Part shown: in pieces, positions 7,956 through 16,264 of the stretch | Layout of the letters: each line of letters starts with the position of its first letter | Numbering within the stretch: the first letter of the stretch is position 1 | Assembly: GCA_025201845.1 (NCBI GenBank) | Contig: MU604113.1 | Location: 1-21,270, forward strand | Origin: Martensiomyces pterosporus | Lineage: Eukaryota; Kickxellomycota; Kickxellomycetes; Kickxellales; Kickxellaceae | Reading direction: 5' to 3' | DNA: 21,270 nt | Made by a program: the position numbers and the translations under genes | Notes under the pieces: generated by a model | Seen by the model: the letters and a program-made list of their open reading frames with translations, nothing else | The model's database searches: none | What the model was told of the DNA's origin: nothing

Positions 7956-10205
7956 ATGAAGGTAAAGTCCCTCCTGCTTTCTCTGACTCCATTTGCAGTC
8001 GCCTCAGCCGAGAGTGGCTGGGGTGGCTATGGCTTCCCGCTTGCGTTCACATACCCTGCAGCGTGGCCATACAACGCATGGAGCAGATATGCAGACCCAC
8101 AGCACAACAGCCTGCCACAAAACAACGGTGGCCAGCAAGTGCGCGCTCATGCAAAGTATCTTGCTGCTGCTAGCCCCACCAGCGATGCAGAGTACTCTGG
8201 CACTTATTCAGGGTCTCCCTATGGCAGCGACGAGCGTATTCCATACACAAACACGTCTGAGTACATTGCATACGAGGGAACAGAGCCAGAGCCCTCTGTA
8301 TCGGTGACAACATGCACCGAGACCGTGACTGTTTTCCCAAGCACCACGCACCCAACTACTGTCATACCAAGCTCAGAATACACTGTGCCAACCTCAGAGC
8401 CGACAGAGACCGTCAGACCATCAACAGAAGTGCCACCGGTGCCAGAGGCTTCAACCGAAACCCCTGGCACATCCACCTCTCCATCGGAGCCTCCGGTAAA
8501 GCCAGTCACAGTAACTATTAGTCCACCACCTCCTGTGATCACAACCACGACAACTGAGATTCCTCCACCGCCTCCTGTGAGCACATCTCCGTCAAGTGAA
8601 ACTCCCCCGCCACCTCCAGTGACCACAACTCCAACGACCGTAATTCCACCACCACCTCCTGTGAGCACAACTCCGTCGAGTGAAACTCCTCCGCCGCCTC
8701 CTGTGACCACAACTCCGACTACCGTAATTCCTCCGCCACCTCCTGTGACCACAACTCCAACAACTGAGACTCCCCCGCCACCTCCAGTGACCACAACTCC
8801 GACGACCGTAATTCCTCCACCGCCTCCAGTGACTACAACCTCATCTAAGTCGACCCCTCCACCACCGCCTCCACCACCGCCTCCGCCACCAACCACAGAA
8901 CCAATAACCTCCCCTCCTCCTTGCCCAACATCCAACCCGCCACACCCAACATCTCCAGAGCCGTGTAGCTCTGCCTACAACATGCAGCCACCTTACTACA
9001 GCCGTGCACCTTACCAAGACGTAACCCCTTACCAGGCAGCGCCCTATGCTAAACCACCATACAATGCTAAACCACCATACAATGCTGCACCGTACCATGC
9101 TGCTGCTCCGTACACACGAGGATCGTACGACCCTGCTCCATATCAAGCAGCGCCCTATGCAAGACCTGCTTACAACGCTGCGCCGTATCAGGCAGCAGCA
9201 CCATACACGAGAGCACCATACAACGCTGTTGCACCGTATTCAGCGGTTGCGCCCTATAGCAGGGTGTCTCCAGCCTACAACACAGTGCCACCTGGTTACA
9301 GACGCCCATCACCCCAGCCCCTTTATCCAACGACTGGGCCAATCTATCCTGCCGACGCAGCTGATCCTTACTACTCGCCGGCTGGTAATGGCCACAGGCC
9401 CACCAGCTGTGCACCGACAGCATACGGAAACGCATACCCTGCTGGGTATGGGTATGGCAACGGCGGTGGCAATGCTGGAGGAAACAACAACGGAGGTGTG
9501 CCCCCTATGATGCCTTCTATGACGCTCCCTACGATGCCTTTTATGACGCCCCCTATGACGCCCCCCATGGTGCCCCCCATGGTGCCCACTTTCACTGTTG
9601 GGGGCAGTGGCAACATCAACAGCGGCACTCTGACCGACCTGACAACATTCACAACAACTACTCAGACCCGTATATCGACGTCAACTTCAACGTCGCTCTT
9701 CGACGTCACATCGGAGACCACAACTACGCAGACAATTCTTCCGGTACCAACGATGCAAGGCAACAACCGAATCATGCCGAATCCCCTCCTCCTTCCCAAC
9801 AACCCCTCAGTGATTCCGCTCAACGTCCTCAACAACAACGCGCAGCAGCAGCAGCCCCTGCTAATAGACACGCATCCGAAGCCAGATGTGCTCATTACAG
9901 GCAACCCACCGCATCTGGAGTACCTACAGCCACAGGATGATGACCTCTATTGGCGAAACTCTCGGGGGAAGCCCGGGTCGAACCAAGCACAGTCTGCGGG
10001 CATGCGGCCCCTTGGCATCGTTGCGCTAGCGGATATCAAGGCGCCGCATGCCATCAAGGCTGAAAATGATCGCAGGCGGATGAGCGTGGTCACTACCGAT
10101 CCCAGAGCTGAGAATGGACTGAGGCCTCCTGCACATCAGCCGGCATATTTGCAGGACATTGGGTACAAGCTTAGGCGCCCGAGCAAGCGCAAAGACGCTC
10201 AATAG
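7956..10205 (+). CDS. Secreted Pro/Thr/Tyr-rich repetitive protein, 749 aa
   Basis: The N-terminus MKVKSLLLSLTPFAVASAES is a clear signal peptide, cleaved probably after ASA. Regions in order: an aromatic/Gly start (about 20-75); an acidic Thr/Ser/Pro stretch; from residue 190 to about 300 a tandem 14-residue repeat (PPPPPVTTTPTTVI and variants with SET or TET) closing in a run of twelve prolines; a Cys-poor linker; a Tyr-Pro zone of about 350-445 built on APY, QAAPY and KPPYN; a Gly/Asn patch; a Met-Pro tract (about 515-545); a Thr/Ser tract (TTFTTTTQT); then a more ordinary polar, basic C-terminal 150 residues ending RRPSKRKDAQ. There is no GPI signal or membrane helix. The Thr/Pro repeats suggest heavy O-mannosylation and a cell-wall or matrix role, by inference. 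The reverse strand also stays open across the repeats, but only because they are proline-rich here. Confidence 0.85.
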   Translation: MKVKSLLLSLTPFAVASAESGWGGYGFPLAFTYPAAWPYNAWSRYADPQHNSLPQNNGGQQVRAHAKYLAAASPTSDAEYSGTYSGSPYGSDERIPYTNTSEYIAYEGTEPEPSVSVTTCTETVTVFPSTTHPTTVIPSSEYTVPTSEPTETVRPSTEVPPVPEASTETPGTSTSPSEPPVKPVTVTISPPPPVITTTTTEIPPPPPVSTSPSSETPPPPPVTTTPTTVIPPPPPVSTTPSSETPPPPPVTTTPTTVIPPPPPVTTTPTTETPPPPPVTTTPTTVIPPPPPVTTTSSKSTPPPPPPPPPPPPTTEPITSPPPCPTSNPPHPTSPEPCSSAYNMQPPYYSRAPYQDVTPYQAAPYAKPPYNAKPPYNAAPYHAAAPYTRGSYDPAPYQAAPYARPAYNAAPYQAAAPYTRAPYNAVAPYSAVAPYSRVSPAYNTVPPGYRRPSPQPLYPTTGPIYPADAADPYYSPAGNGHRPTSCAPTAYGNAYPAGYGYGNGGGNAGGNNNGGVPPMMPSMTLPTMPFMTPPMTPPMVPPMVPTFTVGGSGNINSGTLTDLTTFTTTTQTRISTSTSTSLFDVTSETTTTQTILPVPTMQGNNRIMPNPLLLPNNPSVIPLNVLNNNAQQQQPLLIDTHPKPDVLITGNPPHLEYLQPQDDDLYWRNSRGKPGSNQAQSAGMRPLGIVALADIKAPHAIKAENDRRRMSVVTTDPRAENGLRPPAHQPAYLQDIGYKLRRPSKRKDAQ
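8523..8850 (+). repeat. 42-bp tandem repeat coding PPPPPVTTTPTTVI-type units
   Basis: About seven 42-bp units plus a shorter first unit. Two unit types roughly alternate, one ending in VI and one ending in ET, which suggests expansion by duplicating pairs. It is in frame throughout and falls within the secreted protein gene. Confidence 0.85.
8991..9290 (+). repeat. Degenerate APY/PPY repeat tract
   Basis: Irregular 12-27 bp repeats encode APY, QAAPY, KPPYNA and AAAPYTR units in the secreted protein. Two nearly identical KPPYNA units sit at about 9052-9081. Tyr spaced by Ala-Pro is reminiscent of crosslinkable structural wall proteins, by analogy only. Confidence 0.75.
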
Positions 10206-10613
10206 CAAGCTCTTATAGCACTCTTCCTTCCACACATCCATTTTCTGTTTCATTTATCCATTTTCTTTCTGATGATTCTGCTACCACTGTTATGCACCAA
10301 ATGTCTGGTCAAAGCCCTCCCAAGTCAGAGGTGCTGGGCGCAGAGCACCCAAGCTAATCGACCCGCAGCGATAACCAATCGCGGGATTCCGGCATGATTT
10401 TGCTTGGAGCAGGCAGCCCTCTGCGTCTGTCTGCCTCCAGAGCCTATTCTGCGAAGTGCCCATGGCGAAAAGGAGCTCCCAGCTGTCTTTTTTNNNNNNN
10501 NNNNNNNNNNNNNNNNNNNNNNNNNNNNNNNNNTTTTTTTTTTTTTTTTTTGGCTAGGCCCTGCTGGCAATTGCACGCCTGCTGCTTTTTCTTTTGTTTT
10601 CCTGCATAGGCAT
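10206..10613. other. Intergenic region containing an assembly gap
   Basis: This holds the 3' end of the secreted protein gene and the promoter of the methyltransferase gene, interrupted by 40 N within poly-T. No canonical AATAAA is seen after the stop at 10205. The promoter cannot be fully read. Confidence 0.7.
10494..10533. other. Assembly gap of 40 N inside a poly-T tract
   Basis: Six T precede the gap and 18 T follow it. The true homopolymer length is unknown, and extra sequence could be missing. Frames that appear to run through it are artefacts. Confidence 0.95.
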
Positions 10614-11906
10614 ATGGCGCTGGACGTGCCTCCCGTGCTCGACAGCAGCGTTGTGTCGCCTCCAGAATCGGTAGTGGCGACACTCGAGGGGCTGCAAACC
10701 GCATTCGACGCCAGACGCGGGGTGCTCTCGACCGAGAGCAAGGTATCTGCCGAATCGCATGCCACTGGTGGATGCTACAGCTGGAAACTCGACGAAGAAG
10801 TCGAACGCAAATGGTGTGTGCAGTGGCTGACACGAGCTATCGAGTGGGCCACGAAGCGCAGCATGTTTGCGGCTGAGGAAGAGGATTGCGACAAGTGGGC
10901 GTGGGTACTGGACACTGCAGCTGTGCTGCTGTCGGAGCTGTGTGGAAAGGGTGCGTCGGGACCTGTGCAGCGTCGGGTGAAGCTGTGGGGACGCGGTGGA
11001 GAAGCCATGTCGGAGATCGCTATTCGCGAGCCGAGTTTTGTGCAGGCGGATGTTGGGTGCCAGACCTGGGGCTCGGCTGTTCTGCTTTCGCGCAGAATTG
11101 CACGCGAATCCATAGGCATCTCTGGCCATGCAAAATGCCTCGAGCTGGGAAGCGGCACGGGACTGCTGGGCCTGACGGTCGGAAAGATGGTGCAAAAGAC
11201 AGGAGGATCGGTTGTTATGACGGATTATCTGCCATCGCTGCTGAAGGTCATCAGGGAGAGCGCTGAGGACAACGGGCTGCTGAGCGACGGAACTGTGGCG
11301 GCAAGGCATTTGGACTGGTTCGAGGTGGCTGAGAGAGCTGGGCTGGGGAAGGACGGCCAAAGGGATGCAGCCGACGGCAGAGACGAGGGCACTATGGTGC
11401 TGACTGCGCCCAGGGTGAACTACTCGGATGTGACGGCAAGGGGGCTGTCGGGAGCAGGCTGCGAGCAACAGGAGGCTGATGGGCTGGATGTGGCGAGCGC
11501 AAGATCTGGGTTTGACCTCGTTGTTGCGGCAGATGTGCTCTATGAAGTGGAGCATGCACGCGTTATCCCTGTGCTAGCTGACTACTTCTTGGCCACTGCT
11601 GCTGCTGGCGAAGCCACTGCAATAACGCCCCGGTTCATCATCACGGTGCCGCTGAGGTCTACGCACTGGAACGAAGTAAACATGTTTGAGGCAGAAATAG
11701 CCAAGATCTCCAGCCTCCGCTTGGTGTCCAAGGACGACGCATCGCTTGTCGACGACCTGTCTGCATGGCAGTCAACGCTGCGCACCAAGTACGGGCTCGG
11801 CACGGCGGCTTTGGGTGGCGAGATCGACCGGGCACTCGAAAGTGACAGCGGCGACACTTGGAACTACCGTACATACATCTTTGAACGGCGGCAGCGCCTT
11901 TCTTGA
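10614..11906 (+). CDS. SAM-dependent protein-lysine methyltransferase, family 16 (Efm2-like), 430 aa
   Basis: The start chosen is the ATG at 10614 (MALDVPPVLDSS), the first after the poly-T gap and in good context (CATATGG). Residues of about 40-115 form a helical N-terminal region (CVQWLTRAIEWATKRSMF). The methyltransferase fold (PF10294) follows: substrate-side segment IAIREPSFVQADVGCQTWGS, motif I ELGSGTGLLGL with E177-G183 as the SAM-binding glycine loop, post-I VVMTDYL, and the family motif DLVVAADVLYE with D301 and D307. The protein ends YRTYIFERR, a usual closing strand. Length is close to yeast Efm2 (about 420), which methylates translation elongation factors, and the long N-terminus fits Efm2 better than METTL21-type enzymes of about 220-250 aa. 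An insert of about 50 polar residues sits between motif II and the DLVVAADV segment. Substrate assignment is inference. Confidence 0.8.
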   Translation: MALDVPPVLDSSVVSPPESVVATLEGLQTAFDARRGVLSTESKVSAESHATGGCYSWKLDEEVERKWCVQWLTRAIEWATKRSMFAAEEEDCDKWAWVLDTAAVLLSELCGKGASGPVQRRVKLWGRGGEAMSEIAIREPSFVQADVGCQTWGSAVLLSRRIARESIGISGHAKCLELGSGTGLLGLTVGKMVQKTGGSVVMTDYLPSLLKVIRESAEDNGLLSDGTVAARHLDWFEVAERAGLGKDGQRDAADGRDEGTMVLTAPRVNYSDVTARGLSGAGCEQQEADGLDVASARSGFDLVVAADVLYEVEHARVIPVLADYFLATAAAGEATAITPRFIITVPLRSTHWNEVNMFEAEIAKISSLRLVSKDDASLVDDLSAWQSTLRTKYGLGTAALGGEIDRALESDSGDTWNYRTYIFERRQRLS

Positions 11907-12463
11907 CCATTTGTTTCACAGAAGCTACCTGCCCCGCTGCTGGCTGGTATATACAGCTGCTGCCACTGGCACTCGAAACTTGTTGCTAAAAAAAAAAAAA
12001 AGCCATTTGAAAAGGCGCCGAGTCCACAACGGGCACAATGCTGTCATGGCAACAAAAATCGCCTTCATTGCTGGAGTGTGGCGGCAGCCCCTGCAAAAGA
12101 AAAACAAAAAGACGTCTAAACAAGAAAGCACGCATGGGGCGGCTCGCGAACGCATTTTGCAGCGATCTGCGGCAAAAGAGCCTAATGCTCCGCTGTGGTG
12201 CTCCTTGGCTCCTCTCTTCTTCTCTCCCACCTCCTTAGCACCAACCCTGCAACTATTGTACTTTTTGCTCGCCAGGCTTCTCTGCAAATTTGCGCAATTC
12301 CTGCCTCTATATTTTTATAGCTCTGCCTCCTGGTTTCAGACTACCCTTGTGCTGGCGCCGTGAGTCACGTGTGCTGGAGGTTTTTCTTCGTGCTTTTTCT
12401 GTTTTCCCTGCCTGCAAACATCAGCAGTCGGTCGTCGCAAAGAAGCGCTTCGTTTGTTTGGAG
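11907..12463. other. Intergenic region with poly-A tract and TATA-like elements
   Basis: It contains a TATATA near 11948, a run of 14 A at 11988-12001, and a TATTTTTATAG element near 12308. The composite TGAGTCACGTG site closes it. No gene is supported. The overall character is that of a promoter for the segment beginning at 12464. Confidence 0.45.
12361..12371 (+). promoter_or_regulatory. Composite TGAGTCA / TCACGTG site
   Basis: TGAGTCACGTG overlaps a bZIP site of the AP-1/Gcn4 type (TGAGTCA) with a bHLH site of the Cbf1 type (GTCACGTG). It sits 93 bases upstream of the ATG at 12464, a usual distance for a fungal activator site. Binding in this organism is inferred. Confidence 0.45.
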
Positions 12464-12587
12464 ATGGCAGTAGTGACGCGCAGCCAGGACGGCAGCATTC
12501 GGGCTGCTGCCATTGCGGTCAAGGCGGAAACTACGCCACGCGCGGCTCGCAGGCGCCCGATTCTGACAAAGAGAAAGATTAAAGAAG
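12464..12587 (+). CDS. Orphan first exon with a nuclear-localisation-like sequence (candidate)
   Basis: From the ATG at 12464 the frame reads MAVVTRSQDGSIRAAAIAVK and continues to a basic stretch RAARRRPILTKRKIKE that looks like a bipartite nuclear localisation signal. It ends at a clean donor AAAGAAG/GTAAGCC (phase 1); unspliced, the frame stops a few codons later at 12596. One model splices at a TTTAG near 12641 (54-nt intron) into a frame open to 13094, but that frame has poor coding character. A second uses an intron of about 1.2 kb into the endonuclease III gene at TCAG/CAGCAGCAGG near 13779, which fits phase 1 and would add a nuclear signal to that enzyme. A promoter-like site lies upstream. 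I do not recognise the peptide. Confidence 0.45.
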
Positions 12588-13737
12588 GTAAGCCGTGAAA
12601 AACAGGGCTGTGCCAGTCGCACCCGCTGTCATGTGGCTTTAGGCCCGTTGGGGGACAGGATGCCTCCGGGGCATTCGTGTGTGGGATATGAAGTGGGACG
12701 GGTGCGGGCTGCTCTGGGGGACAGGGCCGCCAGGGCTGATAGGGGAGGGGGCCGCGGGTGCAGACTGTGGGCTGGATGTGCACAGCCAAGCGCCCCTGGG
12801 CCCGTCCCAATGAAAGGCCTTGTCCCACAGGCACAGCGCGATCAGAGCAAACACACCCTTTTCAGGCACACGGTGCACGGCAGGCACGCCTGTGCACTCG
12901 CACAGCCGAGGGCAGCTGATTCAGCAGCACAGCGCAGAGCTTGCAGGCAGGCAGATGCGGGGTGCTCAAGTGATCAGCGGCAGCAGAAATACAACAGCGA
13001 GCCTGCCGTCCCACCGCCGCCCCGCGCCTTGTTTCCGTTCTCAGCGATCCTCCCCGTACAACCAGGCCAGCCCTACCAAGGGCGCGCTGCTTGAGCGCTC
13101 CCGCTGCTTTCCTCCCTGTCTCCTACGCCCTATTGAATTTGCCTCCAATTTGTACTCCTATTTCTTTTTCTATTCTGTAACGGCCTGGCCTGCCTTTTCC
13201 TCTTGAATTTGCTTCTTTTTTGCTTGACGCCTCCTCCCCCTCCCCGAAACGCCCAGCCTACGCAACATCTCACCACTGCCCTGTCCAAACCCCCCAGCGT
13301 GGTGTGTTTTAACGACCAATACGTGCTGAAACAAAATACATCTGCACGCCTTGACAGCATAAACGCTCCCCCCGCGCCCTCAGCATTTTAATACACATTC
13401 AATGCGTGGCTGCTGCCTTCTGCATTCCACACGCAACGCCCTCTAGTTCTCCTGCTCCCAGGCGCACTGCTCTTTTCGCCTTCGCATAAAGCAAGCCTCG
13501 CACAGCCGCCTCTCCTGCCTTCCATTCCTGCCTTCCCCTCCTACCTTTTATCTGTCGCTGCTGACAAGCTACAAAGGGACGCCTTTATTATTCCTGCCCG
13601 AATCCCTTTTCTCCTTTCTGTCCCTCGCGCACAGCCATTCATTTATTCGCCACACGCCCACCCAGAGTGAGGGCATATCCTGCATTTTGGAGACAAGGGT
13701 TATTTAGCCTTTCTTATTTCCTCGCGGGCGCCTGCAA
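12588..13737. other. GC-rich then CT-rich region between orphan exon and endonuclease III gene
   Basis: The first half (to about 13100) is GC-rich with a chance-like open frame. The second half (13100-13700) is strongly pyrimidine-rich on the plus strand (for example CTCCTCCCCCTCCCC), as seen around fungal transcription starts. It is either a long first intron or a separate promoter for the gene at 13738. No RNA gene was recognised. Confidence 0.5.
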
Positions 13738-16221
13738 ATGCACATTCTCAGCTCAATAAAGCAGCATGTCTCGTCAGCAGCAGCAGGGTCGCCGTCTAGT
13801 GCGCATGGGCCTCGTAAAACAGCGCCAGGCAATGGCAGCATTGGCCCATACAAGATGCTGCGTGGTGGCGGCTTGTCTTATTCCGCAAAGCCAAAGTACA
13901 AAAAGCCGTACCCGCCGATAACAATACAGACAACCCACATATCAAACCCTCTGGGCACAAATGCAAGTCCCCGCCACGACGACGACTACCTGGAAACCTA
14001 TGCACTCTCTGGCCCGGCGGCGCTGGTCGAATCGCTCGAGGCTCATAGAGAGGCTGCTGTGTATGCGCGTCCCATCACCGCAACCAAATACGAGGCCGCA
14101 GAGGCTTCGGCCCAGCTATCGCGGCGCGCCACCTCACTTTCGAGGAAGTACTCGGTGCGCCAGAATAGGGCCAAAACGGCAGAGTCTGTGGACGGCGGTC
14201 TTTTGCCCACCCCTGAGAGCACTACTGCCAACCCCGTGCTCGGTGCAAGCGTGGACTTTTCCTCCCACCGCCCTGCTACTGCGGCAACCCCGTCGTTTGC
14301 CAACGACGCTGACTGTGTGCACTCGCCCTCTGCGCTTACCCTCCCTTCTCCTACCACCCCTACCTCTACCCTCACTGCAGCCAGCCCCCAGTCCCCTGTC
14401 TCTCCTGGGTCATCGTCCGCTGCTAGCGGATCGAGGTCCACCACCCCTATTGCGCGCTTGCGTCGTGCGGGCACCCTGACTGGCATCCGCAGCCCACTGG
14501 CCAAACCCACTGAGCGTCTGCGGACGATGTCAAACGACTCTTTCTCTCCGTCCATGTCTGGGGACTACATGTCTGATTCGTCTAATGCCCTTGGCACGTC
14601 CCGCTCTACCATTTCCACTGTAGTCTCCGTGTCGCCCACAGACACCAATCGGCCCCTTAGCACCGAGAACAGGTCGTTGAACAACGGCAGCGGCATCTCC
14701 AAGCAGCGCATCGCCAAAAAGCCAGTCGCCGACGACGACGAGCTCAGGGGCCCGCCGCCACGCGATGACTGGGACATTGTGCTCGATCGCATTCGCGAGT
14801 ATAGGGCCACACACGAGGCGCCTGTGGATACTGTCGGGTGCGAAGCGCTGACAAAGGAGGAGAAGGACCCGAAGCGCAGGCGGTTTAGGTCGCTTATTTC
14901 GCTCATGCTGTCGGCGCAAACGAAGGACGAAATCACTGCTGAGGCTGTGCGCAATCTCAGCCAGCGGCTGCCTGGCGGGCTCTCGCCCAAGTCGCTGAGC
15001 GATGCGCCCATCGACTCGGTGCGCGAATGCGTCAGGAGAGTTGGGTTCTGGCAGCGCAAGGCCAACTACATCAAGGAGGCCGCGCGCACCTGCCTGGAGC
15101 AGTACGACAGCGACATCCCGCGCACGGTCCCGCAGCTTCTCTCGCTTCCTGGAGTGGGCCCCAAGATGGCCTACCTCGCCATGCATGCCGCGTGGCAGGA
15201 CAACCAAGGCATTGGCGTCGACACACATGTCTTGCGCATCTCGCATAAGCTCGGGTGGGTCGAGGAGTCTGCAAAGACGCCCGAGGCTACGCGCCACGCG
15301 CTGGAATCGTGGCTGCCCAAGTCGCTGTGGCGCGAGATCAACACTATGCTCGTTGGTTTTGGCCAGACTATGTGCCGTGCTGTGGGCCCCAAGTGCGACG
15401 AGTGCCCCGTTTCGCAGTACTGCCCAAGCTCGCAAGCCAAAGTCAAGGGTGAGCCACAGCGGCAGAGCTGTGACAGCAGCAGCAGCAGCACTCGCAAAGA
15501 CCTGTATCTGTCGCAGGACACCATCTACAGCGGGTCTGGTGCCAGCGAGGGCAGCGGCTACTCGGCCGCAGGCGGACTCGCCGGCGTTGATGTCGAGGAT
15601 CTCGCTAGCATCGTTCGTGGCGGCGAGCACGCTGTTAGATCGCGAAAGCTTAGCGGCGGTCGCTCGCGCAAGACCCAGGTGGCAAAGGCGGCATTCCCAT
15701 CGATTCCAAACTCGCCATCTGTGGCAACTCGGTTCTTCAAGCCGGGCGATAACGAATCCGCCGAGTCGCCTGATCAGCCCCAATTGGGCAACCCACCAAG
15801 CTACCCCAGGCTGGCAAACCAAATTAAAATGCCGCTGCTGAAAGACGACAAAGACGACGACGATGCCGTGGAGAAAAAGGCGGGCGGCAACAGCAGGCTG
15901 TTCTCTGAGAGCGGTGCGGAATTTCCACCAAAGCTCGAAACCCCATCTTCGTCGTCCTCGTCGTCTTCGACACCAACACCTAGCACGTCGCAGTATTTCA
16001 TGCGCTCGCGGTCCAATGCTGCCAGTGAGGAGGTTCGCCCCGAAGCAAAAACTGACACGGTGCTGCATGCACGGGCCAAAGCAAGGGCTGCAAAGATGTA
16101 TTCGCGGCGACTTAGCAAGTCTGACATGCAGTGGGCGCTGGGCGAGGACTGGGATCCTGAGGACGACTCGTCTCTCTCTTCGCTCAGTGACCTGGACTTT
16201 GTTGCTGAGCCATCAGAGTAA
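13738..16221 (+). CDS. NTH1: Endonuclease III homologue (bifunctional DNA glycosylase/AP lyase, NTH1/NTG family), 827 aa
   Basis: It removes oxidised pyrimidines in base excision repair and cleaves the abasic site, in nucleus and mitochondria in other fungi. The glycosylase domain spans about residues 340-570: FRSLISLMLSAQTKDEIT, the helix-hairpin-helix LPGVGPKMAYLAMHAAW with catalytic K476, VDTHVLRI with D495, and VGFGQTMC. K-to-D spacing is 19, the eukaryotic value. A complete 4Fe-4S ligand set C-x6-C-x2-C-x5-C lies at C546, C553, C556 and C562. The N-terminal 330 residues are Ser/Thr/Pro-rich and probably disordered, and another 260 residues of Ser/Asp/Lys-rich sequence follow the cluster. 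Typical family members are about 300-400 aa. The ATG at 13738 is the first in a frame preceded by an in-frame TAG near 13705. An upstream exon at 12464-12587 may add to it. The gene appears intronless otherwise. Confidence 0.88.
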   Translation: MHILSSIKQHVSSAAAGSPSSAHGPRKTAPGNGSIGPYKMLRGGGLSYSAKPKYKKPYPPITIQTTHISNPLGTNASPRHDDDYLETYALSGPAALVESLEAHREAAVYARPITATKYEAAEASAQLSRRATSLSRKYSVRQNRAKTAESVDGGLLPTPESTTANPVLGASVDFSSHRPATAATPSFANDADCVHSPSALTLPSPTTPTSTLTAASPQSPVSPGSSSAASGSRSTTPIARLRRAGTLTGIRSPLAKPTERLRTMSNDSFSPSMSGDYMSDSSNALGTSRSTISTVVSVSPTDTNRPLSTENRSLNNGSGISKQRIAKKPVADDDELRGPPPRDDWDIVLDRIREYRATHEAPVDTVGCEALTKEEKDPKRRRFRSLISLMLSAQTKDEITAEAVRNLSQRLPGGLSPKSLSDAPIDSVRECVRRVGFWQRKANYIKEAARTCLEQYDSDIPRTVPQLLSLPGVGPKMAYLAMHAAWQDNQGIGVDTHVLRISHKLGWVEESAKTPEATRHALESWLPKSLWREINTMLVGFGQTMCRAVGPKCDECPVSQYCPSSQAKVKGEPQRQSCDSSSSSTRKDLYLSQDTIYSGSGASEGSGYSAAGGLAGVDVEDLASIVRGGEHAVRSRKLSGGRSRKTQVAKAAFPSIPNSPSVATRFFKPGDNESAESPDQPQLGNPPSYPRLANQIKMPLLKDDKDDDDAVEKKAGGNSRLFSESGAEFPPKLETPSSSSSSSSTPTPSTSQYFMRSRSNAASEEVRPEAKTDTVLHARAKARAAKMYSRRLSKSDMQWALGEDWDPEDDSSLSSLSDLDFVAEPSE

Positions 16222-16264
16222 AGAAAAACGACAACTCGTGTGGCCGCTGTCCTTCTGTTCTAAA

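Noticed and set aside
8219..8935. Minus-strand Gly/Val-rich open frame opposite the secreted Pro/Thr repeats
   Set aside because: It mirrors the Pro-Thr repeat (CCN gives GGN on the reverse). Signal peptide and TATA box support only the plus strand.
10404..10613. N-terminal extension of the methyltransferase frame through the N gap
   Set aside because: The extension is poly-Phe from poly-T and undefined residues; the first ATG after the gap gives a family-like start and length.
14530..16068. Long minus-strand open frame (512 codons) opposite endonuclease III
   Set aside because: The plus strand carries the complete HhH and Fe-S motifs. The reverse frame is Arg/Ala/Leu-rich without family features.
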